DNA of 64,000 nucleotides from Strigops habroptila (lineage: Eukaryota > Chordata > Aves > Psittaciformes > Psittacidae): positions 61,799,528-61,863,527 of the forward strand of contig NC_046358.1 in the NCBI RefSeq assembly GCF_004027225.2, written 5' to 3'. Positions 12,864 through 27,100 of this stretch are shown in pieces. The position numbers were made by a program, and so were the translations under genes. The stretch's first letter is position 1. The number at the start of each line of letters is the position of its first letter. The notes below the pieces were generated by a model that saw nothing but the letters and a program-made list of their open reading frames with translations, was not told the DNA's origin and did not search any database.

Positions 12864-13941
12864 AAATGAGAAGCAGGATTGAACCCTTTTCCTTAATTGC
12901 ATCAAGCCCTGCTGCTGACAAACCTCTTCTGCTCCCAGCAGCCGTCTCCTTCTCCACATGCAAACCCTGGTCTGAACTAGGGCAGGAGCTCCATTCTCCT
13001 TTTGCCAGGCCCCTCAGGGGGACTGAACAAGCCCTCATTAGGTTTCAGAGCAACCTGCTGAGACAAGATCTCTTTTGACATACGGTCTAAAACAGATGAA
13101 TCAAGACATAGACAAAGTTACAGCAAATGAAAGCCAGAACAAACATAGCCATCTAAGGGACCCCCTCAAAAGTGTTTTTCCCCCCTCGATCAGCTCCTTT
13201 TCTGTCCAAAGAGGTGGGTATGGAGTTGTGCTGCTCCATCTCATGTGTTACTGCTGTCCCAGTGAAGGTCTGCTGCCTCCATGCAGCTTCATTTTAATTT
13301 TCACATTTTCCAACTGTTACACAAACTCTGTTCTTAAGTAACATCTTTTTTACATTTTAGACGAGTTAATAGGGTAATTTTTCCACTCAGTCCATTGGCT
13401 GGGGAATTACCAAGTAATGCAAGGCAGCTGTTCCTGCATTTGAAAGCTCTAATACTAAGAACTTGCCCAGAGAAGAAGTCTGTACTAGGGTGGAGGAGTG
13501 TGACAGAAACAGCAGGGATCCTGGGCTGGCTGTTTGGAGGAAAGATGAGGATTTTATGAAGCTGCATCAGAGCACTATAACCATCCTTTTCACCACAGGA
13601 GGAGGACTCAACACCCCAGGTAAGTACTATATTCCTTGTGTGAAAGCCATATGCATTGGTTTTCTCCCTGCTATAAAAAAAAAAAGCAGAATGCATGTAG
13701 GGCTAGAGCTGTCCCAAAATACGTTGTATTTTGACAGTTGTGCTCCAGAGAAAAGTAGGATGGATGTAGCTGTTGGTTTGGGAGAGGGAGGAAAGATTTA
13801 AAACAAAGAAATAAATCAGAAAACTGCCTTCTTTATGCATTTGTTGAAGCAGACCATCAGCTGCTGCGGATGTGCACACTTTGCTGAGGGCTGAGGAGCT
13901 AAACTTCCTAATGTATAGTAGCTGCAGGTGGAGGGCTGCTT

Positions 13942-14016
13942 TATGTGTGTGTATTTTTATATGTGTGTATACGTATAACATCATCATGTTTTCACTTTTG
14001 TGTGTGTATATACACA
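13942..14016. repeat. TG/TA-rich simple repeat
   Basis: Two short runs of alternating TG and TA, (TGTGTGTG and ATATGTGTGTATACG), interrupted by unique sequence. It is a degraded microsatellite. Confidence 0.7.
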
Positions 14017-15402
14017 CGAAAATGAAAGCGTGTTGATGCTTTGTGTGTTGACAAGCACCCACAGGTACTAAGGCAGATGCCTTTATGGGGTACTATGCAC
14101 ACACGCAGACTTTGAGGACTGTTTTATTAATATCCAACCAGGAGGGTTTTTAATAACAGGGCCCAAGAAGTTGTAAGAGATATTTACTTTGAACTTCTCA
14201 TTCATGAAAAATACCTGCTTGCAGATAAACCTATGTATCGAAGAGTCGTGATTATAGGCAATCCTCAGTACAGACCTCTTACAAAAATGCTGAAATGCTG
14301 CAGTTTTCATCAGGATTTGATTTTATGCGGTACCGTAGAGCTGCAGAAGAGCAGGTAGAAGCCTGATCCTGCACCCAGTAGAGTCAGAGATTTTGTTGCT
14401 AATCTCAAAAATTGGAGGAGAGCTCTGGTGCTGCTAGCACTAGTCAGGCACAGGACTTGTTTGGTAACAGAGAACTGATCATCATTCTCATATTTAATAA
14501 CGAGAAGCATGTGTACTAGGAAAGCACAGCAGGATCAAAATGATTCCCTGATGGAGAGACTGAGGCCTTCAGGAAAGGGTCAGTCTTTATTGTCTGTGAG
14601 GGTGCCGTCAGCATAAATAATTATAATGAACTTCAACTTCAAGTAGTCAAACTTCATCGTATTGAAGGAGTCCCATTAAATGCTCAGATTGTTCTTAATT
14701 TGATCTAGTGCAGTCAATTCCTTAGGGAAAGAGAGACTGCAAAAAATCAATACAGCATCACAAAGGAAGCCAAGGTGTCTTGGTTGTGTCTGCCAGAGGA
14801 AGTGGAACAGCCTGAAGGAGAAGAGCTTGTCTCAGTCGTGCTGAGACACAAGGGCAATAAAGCTTGTGAACTGGTCAGGAGCTCTCGAATCGCTTGGACC
14901 AGATAGTGAGTTTTGAAGACAGCTGTGTTAAATCTGACTCTAAACAGCATTTCTTCTAGAGCTCTGCTGCGGTGGTACTAACTTCCTCTTTTAGGTTTCC
15001 TTCTTTCCCAGTTCTTATCCAGCCAGTTTGCATGGTCTGCTGTGAGGATGCTTCTCAAACATCCGCTGTGTGCAGTTGCCAGGCTGCTGAGGCAGTGCTG
15101 CTGCCTTGCCTCAGTTTAACTTCCTCTGTCTTCAGAGACAGGCAGAGAGTGATGCAGGCTTCAGTGCACCTTCTGTTCCCTCTCTGTTTATAGTTCTGGA
15201 AGTCAAAACACACTGCTGGTTTCAATTTTTTTTTTTAATCATTTTCACTCATAATTTCCTCAGAGGAGGTAGCGATATACTGGACATTACAAGGGAAAGA
15301 TCCTGGGTTTGCAGGCAAAACGAAGAATCAAAATCTAGCCCACTGGACTGAGCTTTAACATTCATTACATTTAGAGTTTAACTATAATGCCCAGACCTGT
15401 GG

Positions 15403-15558
15403 TGTTGTGGTTTAACCCCAGCCAGCAACTAAACCCCACAGAGCCACTCACTTGTTCCATCCCGGGGGGGATGGGGCAGAGAATCGGAAGGGTAAAAGTG
15501 AGAAAACTCACGGGTTGAGATAAAGGCAGTTTAATAGGTAAAGCTAAAGCTGTGCCAG
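15403..15558 (-). mobile_element. Avian ERV LTR 3'-end fragment, reverse orientation
   Basis: The segment starts TGTTGTGGTTTAACCCCAGC and continues through CACAGAGCCACTCACTTG, AGAGAATCGGAAGGG and GGTTGAGATAAAGGCAG. It is the reverse complement of the last ~155 bp of the LTR at 16,898-17,475, with only scattered mismatches. After about 15,558 the match stops abruptly. The type is an avian endogenous retrovirus LTR ending in a CTGGGGTTAAAC word; the subfamily is not assigned. No retroviral coding sequence is seen. Confidence 0.7.
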
Positions 15559-16897
15559 AGCCACAGTAGTTGCATATGGAGCTCCCAAGTCAGGAGGAAG
15601 GGTGGGAACACAACCAGGTTATGGTCTTGGCAGAAGCCTGACAATAACACGATGTGCTTTGCTGGGCAAGGCAGAAGATGCGATGTTCCCAGCTGGCAAC
15701 TGCTGGTAACTTAATACTCCCAGCCGGTGACTGAGGGTGATATGATATTCCCAGCTGGAAGACAAGGCCTGCCTCAGTGCATTCTCATTCATACGTGTGG
15801 CTTCTCTATACAATGAGAAGGGGTAGGCAAAGTGTAATAAAGCAGCTGGTCTATTAGACGATAATCTTTGTGGAGAATAGCACAAACATGCAGAATCCCC
15901 TCAATCTTAAACTTTATTACCCCAGATAATAGGCTTTGGTAGTGACAACAATCACTTGAAATGCAGAATTGTCTTGGCTCCCGTGGCACCTGCCATGTCA
16001 GTCAGTCAGTCAGGAGCCATCTTCTGCTGCACAGAAGAGTGGCTGCTTGGTATGAGTGAGCTAAAGGTTTTCTTCATTTATTCTGAAAAGAAAGGGAGGG
16101 GAAAGCTGGGCATCCTCCCTTTACAGATTTAAGTGTGCACTCTGAACCTGCTGCAGGGGAAAGGCTAAAGCAATATGAAAGCCCGCTTGCTTGCTTTACC
16201 TCTCAGTAGTAGGAGCAGGGCATCTTTTGTCCGCTGAAGCCCACTTGAAAGAGTAGAGGCTGTTATGGCTGCACTGAATTAGGTCAAGTTTCCCAATGTT
16301 CAACCAGCAATGAGAAAGGGAAATAAAATGAAATCTGTTTGTAAAATCTTTATCTGTGTCATTTGCAGTACCTCTGACATGCAATTAATTTAGTTATCTG
16401 AGGCACCATTCAGAACAAGCATCTCTCATTCTGGTTTTGGTGGAAAACTCAGCTCCCCAAAGCCCAATCCACACTTGATACCCACTTCCAAAAGTGGGCA
16501 GGTACAGGGAGCTTTCTAATGAAAAGGTATTTTACTTTATAAATGGCCTTGGCTTTATTAGTTTTTCTGGGGTTTTTAAGCTGCTTTTTTTTCCACAAAT
16601 CAAAAAATCAATGATCAAAATATGAGGGGGGGAAAAAAAATCTGCTTACCACAAGCTGTTCTTTTGTTTAGGAATATTTCAATATGAGCTTTAGTTAAAA
16701 GAATAACTACAAAGTGACGGAGGGTAATTTTTAGATCACGAGAGATAAAAGTAGCTCTAACAAAAAATTGTACCAATTACTTCAACTTTTTAGTGCCCTC
16801 TAACAATAGCTGCAACAGGTAGTGGAGCAGCAGCTCACAGTGCAAGATAGATACAGTAGGAAAAGGGGCTCATTTAGGGAGGAGGTGTTTATACATA
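15559..16897. other. Sequence between two inverted LTR ends, origin unknown
   Basis: About 1.3 kb with no recognisable gene or retroviral protein. A short GTCA tandem occurs near 15,998-16,012. It may be unrelated host sequence between two independent LTR insertions, or part of one rearranged insertion. Confidence 0.4.
15686..15762. repeat. Three imperfect repeats with CCCAGCTGG/CCCAGCCGG
   Basis: The words TTCCCAGCTGG (15,686), CTCCCAGCCGG (15,717) and TTCCCAGCTGG (15,749) occur at roughly 30-bp spacing. The sequence lies between the two inverted LTR ends and may belong to the same inserted element. Confidence 0.4.
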
Positions 16898-17475
16898 TGC
16901 TGGTTTTGCCTGGGGTACCTTCATAGTAGCTGGTACAGGGCTGTGTTTTGGATTTGTGCTGGAAACAGTGTTGATAACTGAGGGATGTTTCAGTTCCTGC
17001 TGAGCAGTGCTTACACAGAGCCAAGGCCTTTTCTGCCTCTCACCCACCCCCAGCAGGCTGGGGGTACACAAGGTGCTGAGAGGGGGCACAGGCAGGTCAG
17101 CTGACCCCAACTGACCCAAGGGATGTCCCAGACCATATGGTGTCATGCTCAGCATACAGAGCTGGGGGAAGGAGGAGGAAAGTGGGAACGCAGGTAGTGA
17201 TGGCATTTGTCTTCCCAAGTAACTGTTACGGGTGATGGAGCCCTGCTCTCCTGAAGATGGCTGAACACCTGCCTGCCCATGGGAAGTGGGGAATGGATTC
17301 CTTGGTTTGCTTTGCTTCTGTGTGCGCAGCTTTAGCTTTATCTATTGAACTGCCTTTATCTCAACCCATGAGTTTTCTCACTTTTACCCTTCCGATTCTC
17401 TCCCCCATCCCACCAGGATGGAGCAAGTGAGTGGCTCTGTGGGGCTTAGTTGCTGGCTGGGGTTAAACTGTGACA
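16898..17475 (+). mobile_element. Avian ERV solo LTR, forward orientation
   Basis: The LTR starts TGCTGGTTTTGCCTGGGG and runs through TAGCTGGTACAGGGCTGTG, TGACCCAAGGGATGTCCCAG and ATCTCAACCCATGAG to CTGGGGTTAAACTGTGACA. The TG...CA ends and word order match a widespread avian LTR type, also present at 41.9 and 42.9 kb. A target-site duplication was not found (left flank ACATA, right flank TCTTG), so one end may be rearranged. No internal viral genes are present. Confidence 0.75.
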
Positions 17476-17861
17476 TCTTGGACAAAAATGTTAAACATCT
17501 GTAGCAGAAAGTACTGAAATGAACCTGCCAACCATTCATCACTCAGAGAATTCATGAATGTCTTTTCCTCGAGTCTTAAACCTTGCATTCACTGAAGGCC
17601 ACAACATTGAGACATTATTGCCACATATCTTGTACCAAACAGGGACTCAACTAACCTCAAGTCAGGGCGGGTGGGACAGGATGGAGAGAGATTCTGTGTC
17701 ATTGTCACACACACATACACCCCTTTTTTTTTTTCTTCTCTATGTATATCCTAGATGCAATTTATGAAGTAGGATTTGCCAGTGTGACATCCTGCCTTCC
17801 TCACAGCATATGTGGGAACATTAAAAAAACATTAGCATTTCAGTTTCAGTCCAAAGATCTT

Positions 17862-18190
17862 GCAGTGTTTCAGAGGGACAGAAGCAGACTGAAAGACTGG
17901 GCCAACAGGAGCCTGCTGAAATTCAGCAAGGACAAATACGAAGTTCTGCAGTTCAGAGGGACTAACCCCATGGTACAGCACTGGGGAGCAGCCATGCTGA
18001 AAAAAGTGGTGGGTCATTGGAGGCAATGAGCTGAACATGAGCTAGCAGTATGCCGTGGCAGCTAAGGTGGCCAAACCATGGGGCCTGTGTCAGAGCACAG
18101 CCAGTAGGTGAAGTGATTAGACTCCTGTACTCAGCAGCTGTTAGACCACATCTGTAATATTGTGTCCAGTTCTGGAACCCCAAAATAAGG
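17862..18190 (+). mobile_element. CR1 LINE fragment (3' part)
   Basis: The words AAAGACTGGGCCAACAGGAG, CTGCTGAAATTCAGCAAGG, ACAAATACGAAGTTCTGCAG and ATTGTGTCCAGTTCTGGAAC occur in the order found near the end of the CR1 reverse-transcriptase ORF and its 3' region. It is 5'-truncated, internally shortened and diverged. No intact ORF remains. Confidence 0.8.
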
Positions 18191-21100
18191 AAGACTAAGA
18201 AGCTATGAACTGTTTCTGTGTGACCATCTCATTCTGCAATAGGAGAACACAATGAGCAGAGTGCAAAGGAATGTGCACTCCCAAAGCCCCTGTCCTTGAA
18301 TCAGGACACTCAATATCAGATCTTATGATACCTTAGAGCTCCAAAATGAAGACAAGGGCTAGGTTTTGGTCTCTGGGGATGGTGTTATCTCTAATTAGCA
18401 AAGACTACCGCTAACTTAGAAACTGAGTTGTCTTTGGAATTGACATGGCAAAGCCAGAATAAACTGTCTTGAGGTTTGAGAACAGCTTCAAATATCACTT
18501 GCTTGCATCTCTGATTCAGACATACTGTCTTCATATTGCCTCAAGAAAACAAGCACATCAAAGATCAATATACTTTAGGGAATAGGTGGGAGAAAGAGAG
18601 GAAGAGTAATGGTGAGACGATTCTCATATTTCTTTGAGGTGTATTAATTTTTCCTTGGCCACAAAATATAGATCACAAGTGTCCTAATCTCCAGAATAAG
18701 GCAGGTCTTTGCTGCAAGATGCATAATACTTGTATGAGCTGGGAGCCCTGCAGGTGTCTTTAACAGGTACCAAATATTTATTGGTAAGAGAGGAAGAAAA
18801 GAGTGGCAACTGTGGACTGAAACACTCTGCGTGGACAGGAGGACTTGGGCTCTTCTCCTGTTAGGGGATATCTGCAACAGTGATCACCCTAACGAATGTG
18901 GGCAATGATGTGCATCACTCAGCAACTCAGAGGCAGAGCCAAAAAGACTGGGGCAAGTACAAGACAAGTATCAACGAAAAAGCCAGAAGAATATCAAACA
19001 GGAGATTGTCCCTTCAGTAATTCATTTTTGGGAAAGCTCTAGCCAGTCTGACTAGAAACTGAGCTCAGCACAGAGTGTACATACACAGAAGTGACGATGC
19101 CACAGTTCACGCTCCTGTAAGCTGCTGTATCATAAGGTAGCAGCACTTAATTTGGTTCTTAATAAAAAGTGTCAGAAGATGAAGACCAAGCCGAAGATTT
19201 CTACTGTCATCCTGGGATTTAGAGGTTATGTTGAAATCATTAATACAACCACTATTTGAACTCTTTTGATTACCAAGTATTCAACTCATCCTTAAGTACA
19301 TAAATCCTAGGAAGCAGGAAGGCAGAGCTACCCAGCACCACCACTCCTTTTTCACTTGCTTTTCTCATCACTGCCAGTGGGTATAATGTCTTTGAATCAT
19401 CTCCTGAACTGCATAAAGAACCAATCCTGCAGTCCCTCCCCATAAAATGCTGTCCTAAATTCCATTAGAAGCTCCATTTTCTTATTTCAGACTCTCAGAG
19501 CATGCGTTAAAATCCTAGATGGCTTAGTTCCCTCCTCAGGGGTCCCAGGCATGGTTTATGCCATCCCTGAGCCCAGAGAAGCAGCCTTGACTTTGCCCCC
19601 TGCTCTTTGCAGCAAGCTGGTATTTCTCAAGCATGTTTAAATGATAGGGATGAGTCTAGAGAGGTTTGCAGTATCACCTATTGTGATAGCTCAGCTGAGC
19701 CAATGCAGTCTGCTGAAAGAGGGCGAGACAAATTTCATTGGTCAGTATAGGAATGTACCTACTGCGTATGGCTTTTGGATTTACCCCTGGAGATTTTATT
19801 CCCTATTTTATTACATTGTTGTTGAGTCCACAGCTACGAATACTCATCTGCTGGCAGACCTGACTTAACAGATCTGTTCTGGCTTGAACATGCCACCAAA
19901 GTAGGTCTGGTTGTAGGTACAAAGACCTTATCCCTATGCTATGCTGATAAAGAAGAAAGCATTTTTGGGGTTTGGTTTTTTTTTTTTGGTGTTTTTAATA
20001 AAATGAGTGACTAATATAAAACCCACCCTCTAAGGCCAGAAGACCTCAAACCATTTACTAAACCAAAATCTATATTGGCAGTGGGTAAGTTAGCACAGCA
20101 GCCAGGGAACTCCAATAGCGATTTTTTGGTGGTTGTTTTAGAAGTTCTTAACAAACATTTCTAAACCAGACAAAGGATTATGCTAATGACCCTGCTGAGT
20201 TGTCACTGCTTTCCCACAGCAGAAGCTTTGGCGACAGTGGCCACATTTTCTTCTAAAAACAGCTCCTTCATTAAAATAAAGGCTTCCAGAACACACCGAT
20301 TCTCACAGAGAAACAATTCGTCTAATTATGTTTTCTATTCTACTTAAAAGAGTATTTGGATAACACTGTCATTCCACAATATTATGCCATTGTTTCATAT
20401 TCTTTCTTTTCACATCCTTTTCTACCCTTATAACGTATGAAACCTCTACTTACTATTGCACAGAACTGTTGGTTTGGGGTTTTTTTATGCACCCCTCATA
20501 ACAGTGCTGATTGCCCAGGTTAGGTTACAGGATCTCTTAGGAGGTGAAATGGTCTTAGTAATGCTTTTGACTTTCATTACTCAGCCAGATTGTGGAGTCT
20601 ATCAATTACACCTACATTGACAAGCTGGTGAATTAATTGGTGTGTTTGACAAGGACAGCTATTACCCCATGTTGTTCTGACAGCTGGGTTTGATATCAGA
20701 AATTTGTCAACTTTCCCCTTCATGTGAGCTGCTGGAGGAACAGTTCAGTAGATTACGTGAGGGCATTGGAAAGGGTTTTTTTCCATGTATAATCTCAACA
20801 TCTGGCGTTAACCTAGCTAAACTCCAAATAAAATCACGGACATTCATAACATCAATAAGCAAAGAGCATGCCAGACCTTCACTATAAAACAATCTTCTGT
20901 TTGGGCTGACAAAGCAGTCAAAGAGCCAGAAAACTAATATGTTATCAGAAAAGTTAGCACCTTTCAGTGGTGACTTTCTATGTGTCCTTCAAGTGCCAGT
21001 TGTACTTATTGGGTGGAAGTATTTGAAGTTTATCTGAGTTTGGGGACTGGCAGTTACAAGACAGCTGATAACTTCACCTCGCCTAAGATGGGGGACAAGA

Positions 21101-24100
21101 TGAGTTAAAGCTGATGTAAATGGTTCTGGCCACAGAGCACCTTGCGGGGGAGCCCTGCTGCTCATTAGCTACTGCTGCCTCACTCTGAGGCAGTTTCTGA
21201 TAGTTTCTCATTTTCTTTCTTTTCTGTGGCTGCTCATGAGAGCTGTTTAAGACCAGAGTAGAGAATTGCCTAGTATTTTAACAAAGAAAACAACATGGGG
21301 GCATATTTTGCCCTGGAGCTGTCAGATACTCGCTGGTGTCACGGCCTTAGTCTTAGTGCTCCCTCCTCCAGAGGGAAAAGCCAAAGCAAAAAGCCAGATC
21401 TTGGCTTTATCCCCTCCACACCCCACTGACGGGCTTTGAAAGGGGCTAAATACATGGGGAGACTGGTCTTTCTAGTTGGTAGCACCTTGAAAGTAGAGTC
21501 CAAGCCTGAGAGCTGGCCTCTCCAGACTTCACTGATCCCATGTTTTGGAAGACAGCACACTCAATGGAGAGCTGCTTGGAGCTGCCTGAGCTCCTGAACT
21601 GGCCAGCAAAGGATGGCTGAGGCCCCACCTCCACACTTCCTTCCAAAGCAAGCCAAGTGTTTGTCTCCATGAATGATCCCTCTAAATCCTTTCTCCTACA
21701 ACTGTGGTTCCCTTCCTTGAGAAAACACAGCGAAGAGGAGCTGCTCCCATCCCCCCATTAGCCAGTAATCCCTGGGTTAACTGTGGGCCTTGGTAGGGTT
21801 TCAACACAAGCTACTAGGTACTGAAGCGCACAGCACTCGGAAGATTTCAACAAACTCTGTCTATGCTAAGAGCATTTAGAAAGATTTATTGGGAGGCACT
21901 TAAACACCTAAGGAACTAAAGCACAGTGGCTGGGTGGCAACCGAGCAGGAGGATGGAGGTCTTGTTACTTGCTAAGCAGTTAAATGGTTAGGTAGGTGTT
22001 GCACTTTCTCACCCTCCCCACACTAACAGGCCTTTAAATCTCTGTTTCTTGATATGACACTTGCTGCTCAGAGGACCAAAAAGGATGTGATTTTTAAATA
22101 TTGTCAACACTATTGCGTGGTGAAGCATTCCCATCTTGGATAGTGTTTGGCTAAAAGATTCAAAATGTTGAATGACCGTATTACCCTCAGATCTGGAAAT
22201 AACCGGTCTTTTAAAAAGATGATAATGCAGCCAGGTTTTTATTTATACCTTACTAGTTTTGATAGTAAGTGGTATACAGTAAAGATTCAGTCATCCAAAG
22301 CTTGGTGAAAGATGCATAGGAATTGTTGTTATGGTGTTTATGACTCTGTTGAGGGGAAATAGTTGTAACCAGCTCATTTATTTTCCTTGATCAGGTCACA
22401 TGTTGGTGGATGGCAAATTCATTCCATCTGATGCACAGACACGTGGTTAACACCAAACTTCTTCAGGAGCTGGTCCAAGAAAAGTAAAGTTTAATAAGTA
22501 AAGGTCTCATTGTAACACATTTGGAAACCCAGCAGAAGGCGATCTGGCAGGCTCAGTCCCACAGATTCTAGTAGGAAAAACTTGGCTCATGAAGGCCAGT
22601 TGTTCCACTTACCCGTGCAACGGTTTCCAAAGATCAACCGCAGGGCTGGTTGCTTTGCACTGCAATAAGCACTGTGATACCTGACTGCCTTGGCCTCATG
22701 CTGTAACAAATGGACTCCTGGGCTCTTGTCCTGCATTTCATCCCAGAAAAACTTGAGATGGGGGAAGAATGTAAGGGAAGCAGCTTGCTTATTCCTTATA
22801 CATCTGGCTGCAAAGCTGGTAAGTGGTAAATTGTTTGCAAAGGGCTGGAAATGTGCAACGGCCAAAACCTGTTGCAATCTCTGCGAGTGTGGAGAAGCCA
22901 TCTCTGAATTAAATCTGAAATAAAATTAAAATTCAATTTTTAAAGATGATTCAATCAGTGAGCAAAGTTGCAAAAATTAAATTCAGTTTAGTGGTGAAAC
23001 ATTTCCCTTTTTGAGGCACTATGTTAAATTATGCAGATGTACGTCAAACTAACTTTCAGAAAAGTCAAAGTGACCTTTGGTTAGGGTATATTGAAATAAT
23101 CTTATTTTGTGAAATATTTGTTAGGGGAAAAAGGAACAACACATGACATACATAGATTTTGCCATTTCAGATACTTGTCTTACTAAATTAAAAGATACAG
23201 CCTTGTAAATGTTCATTAGCAGCAAAAGAAGCACAGTTACTGTGATCACACTGAGAGTTAAATTACCTGAGACAGAACTGCAGCAGTAGATTTCTTTTAG
23301 AAAAAGGATAGTCAAGTAGACATAGGCAGTAAGATTACCTTTAAAATGTTTTACTGTAGATCTAAAATAGCTACCCAGCTTTAAAAAAAAAGGGAGAGAA
23401 GGGAGGGGGGAAGAGAGAGAACATAATTTCCAAACCCTTAGCTTATTTTTAATTTATAGTCCTTGGAAAAAAAATAAGTGGATAGCCCAATCATTTATAT
23501 GCCTGGGCAAAAGCAATACATCTATATAAAAGTACAGTGATATATTTCTGTTGCTAGTTTAATGTGCTGCTCTGTGCCCTGCGTGTTCTGATTCATTGGA
23601 GAGCAGCAATCATGTCGACAGGAGCTGTTCTTCAGTTCCCATCAGCGACAACTAAAGGCCAATTCAAGGTTGTGGCGGGGTCATGAATCTAACATAGTCA
23701 CTGATAGAACAATTTCCCTTCTGCGTGACACCGTCGGTGGAACACAGAGGGAATATACTGCAAAGGCTGCTGCAGGTATGTCTTGTTATTCTCTTCTTTC
23801 TTCTCCTCCCCCCAGTCCTTTCTTATTTTTAATTTTTGGTGATGATCTGTGCTGTTAAAAAGGAGCCTCTGGGGAATAGAGAGTCAGTCAGTGGAAAATA
23901 AGGAGAGGGGAAACTTCTAAGCCTTTAAGAAACCAGCATACTCCTGGCCTCTGTGCAGGGCAACTCAGCAACATCAGCTCAGTTTGAAAGCTGGATCCAC
24001 TCCAAGACAATACAAGCTGTACATCCCTGCCAGGCTTGTAAAAGAGAAAGGTGCTGGACCAGACTCCACGGTGATTTCATCTCCAGTCCAGCACCCTTTG

Positions 24101-27100
24101 AATTCAATAAAGAGGCATTTTTATCTGGATGTAACCCCACTAGAGTTGCTCTCTTTCTGTGGTATGAAAATCAGACCTGGGTTTTCCCTGACACAGCTGT
24201 TATTTTTGCACATTGAAGCACATAGATGATCCTTCCAGGGGACTTTGCACAAGCTTTGAACAAGTCACCAAAAAAAGAGCCAAGTCCCGCTCTTGTTTCT
24301 GCCATACATGTCCCAGAGAGACCATATTTTGGACTAGATAACTACTCGTTCATTCTCATGCCGCTATTAGTCATCATGAGACTGTACCAGTGTGGCTTAG
24401 CCCTGCAAACTCTCACCATCATCAGGCACGGGGCTTATGCTGAGGAGCAAATGCATTGCAGCTGATGGAAATGCTTAACACAGTAAGCTTTGCACTTTGA
24501 AAAATGACCTCGGGTACCTCAAGCCTGCAGACTGTACTGTTTTATGCCTTCCCTGTTAGTAGCAGCAGACCTGTCAAGTGTGGATTTTCAGATTTTGTTA
24601 GAAAGAGACCACATTGCAATTAATGTTTAAATAATGCTAGAAGGAGCTGCAGACCACCAGTTCGAAATAAAAACCAATCAGCTACAGCAAGGTGCGTGGT
24701 TTAAAATAAGGGGGTTTTCTCCTTGTTTTACACAGCTTCAAAGCTAGATGAGCCAGTCTGCCATTTCCATTCGATCCCCAAGATGATTTCAATGATTACA
24801 TGGAAATGCCAACAAAATGCCAATGATTCTTCAACAACACATAAAGCAGTTTTTCCTTTGCCTGGATTAGGATGGGTCTGTGAAGTTCTGGACAACCTTC
24901 TTAGACCAAGATGGTCCTTCTCAGGCTGAGGCACATGGGCAAAGCAAGCCTGAAAAGCAATAGTGGGTCTGTGTGTATGCTGGGGTATAAACCTGAGGCT
25001 TCAGAGCTCAGAGCTATCTCACAGTTACCAGCCGCAAATACTAAAATCACAGTGTTTCTGGGAAACACTCAAACCAAATTCACAAAAAGTTCAAATCTAA
25101 AACTACAGCTGTAACTTACAATTCCCTTTCATACGATTTTATTCCTGCACTTTTTGTAATTGAAGTTATTTATAGATAGTGTAAAAAAGGGGACTGGAAA
25201 TTTGTATTTATGAATAACAAGGAAGAACTGTAAATGGAAAGAAGAGAGGTTGTGCAACATCCCTGCCGAAATGCAGGCTTCCCCAACAACGCTCCATCAC
25301 GGATGTTAACTCTTACCCACTAACTCTTGACTCTGGCTCAGCTGTATGCAGCTGTGTCTAAGTATGTGATTTATTTTATTACTCTTGTTTATGCTGTTGT
25401 AGTTACTCCTAATGAAACTTGCTGCAGATAAGATCTCAGCATGCATTCGAACTCCAAGGTGAAAGCACGCGCCTTTATCCTCTTGCTGAGCAACTTCCAT
25501 GTATGCATGTGTCTGTCACACCACAGGTGAAGAAAATGGAGAGCACAGAATCTTTTGCCATTTTGATTTCACTTGCATAACAAATTCTTCTCTGGCAATG
25601 AAAGACTTGGATCTATCTCATTATTTTAGATCAGGCAACCGAGTTAATATTAAAATGCCATACACACGCAAATCACATTTCCTTCATTACAAATAAGTGG
25701 AGCAAAGCGAATATACCAGCATTAATAATTTACCTTATGAGCTTAGCTCCTTTTTCTGGAACTTCCACAAGCAGGTTGCAATTTCTTCCAATTTATTCAT
25801 GATTCAAATTCAGTCAACAATTTAAAAGAAAATGTTTACCTACCAGATAGCTTGCATTTTGCTTCCATTTCCACTACTCGTATTTGTAACAAAGTGTTAG
25901 TCACAAACGTGTAATTAAATCACATCATATAATTTCTTTTCCTCAGCTAAATCAAAATGTACTACTTCTGGGGAAAAGTATTGTCTTTTATATGTGTCTA
26001 TAAAAATCAAATTTCTGCAAATAGCCTTGGCTGTGTCTGAATTTCATCTACATTCATTCTGACTAACAATTCAACAGCTCAGATGTTTAGCAAGTGATCA
26101 TTAAAAGAGGCAAAGAAGCTTTATTTCCTTGCTGCTCTGTAAAGAAAGAAAATGCATTTTCTTTCCTTTAGCAGTCTTTAACTTCTTCCGCTACCCAGTT
26201 CTTCCCCTTTTCTCTTGTTCTGCAGGTGCCATTAATAAAAGGCTATTTAGAGCAGATCTCTTTTCTCCAGCTTTTATTCGCTTCTTAGAAGCAGCCTTTG
26301 GGTTTCTGCAGATCCATGGGTCACAAGTGAAAACCAATACTAAATCAAACCTCAAGTATCGGGAGCAGAACAGTGAATCTTCTTTCACTCTTCCTCCAAT
26401 TCTTGTTCTGTTTCTTACCCAGGACAATTTTTTTCATCACTTTGTAGTTATATTTATTGTTAATTTCTAACCATATTCCTTATTTATGGGGGGGATTAAC
26501 AAGACATGAAACCTGCACATAGAAGCTTACAAAGCACCAAACAGACTTTTGCCACTTCTCTCCCGATTTTCAGCTAAGCATTCACGTGCTCCTTGCACTC
26601 AGGAATCTCTGCCATGGCAGTAGGATGCGATTTCTTTCTGTTACCCCTGGAAAGACAGTGGCCCACCAGCCGCAAGTCCTTACCACATACTGCAAATCCA
26701 AGCAGAAGACCAAATTTGATCAGACATAATCCACTTGTATGAACAGTGTTATTTCGTCAAGCTGTGTGGTTTCTGTGAGGTGAGCTGCCCTCACAGTAGG
26801 TAGCTGTGAGGTACCTGCCCAGGTAGCTCTTCGTTACTGGCCTGAATATATGTACCTTCAAATGAGAATAAATATAAATACATGAAGATGACAAAAATCT
26901 GTCCTAGGAGACAGCATTGCTAAAGCACACTTAGGAAAGGTTTCTCTCTGCTGGTCCTCTATAATGATAAATTTCAGCTGCCTGCCACAGCAATCACTGA
27001 ACATGATCAAATTGTGCGTGAAACCTGCAGACTGCTCTGCTAGACAGCATGAGGATGAAACACGCATGCCACATGGGCAGCATTTCCAGCACCAGCACTG

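Larger units (their letters stand above)
2360..15402. other. Intergenic region between MPPED2 and ARL14EP, left part
   Basis: No gene is recognised here. The open frames are short, unrelated to families I know and show no exon structure. Items seen and listed separately are a palindromic ancient repeat (4,606), a MIR-like fragment (6,865), a second ancient repeat (7,755), homopolymer tracts (T21 at 5,394; C16 at 11,007; T22 at 12,842) and a TG/TA-rich stretch (13,942-14,016). Confidence 0.7.

Noticed and set aside
22400-22620. Possible LTR remnant around AAGTTTAATAAGTAAAGG
   Set aside because: The match is only in general appearance; no boundaries were found.
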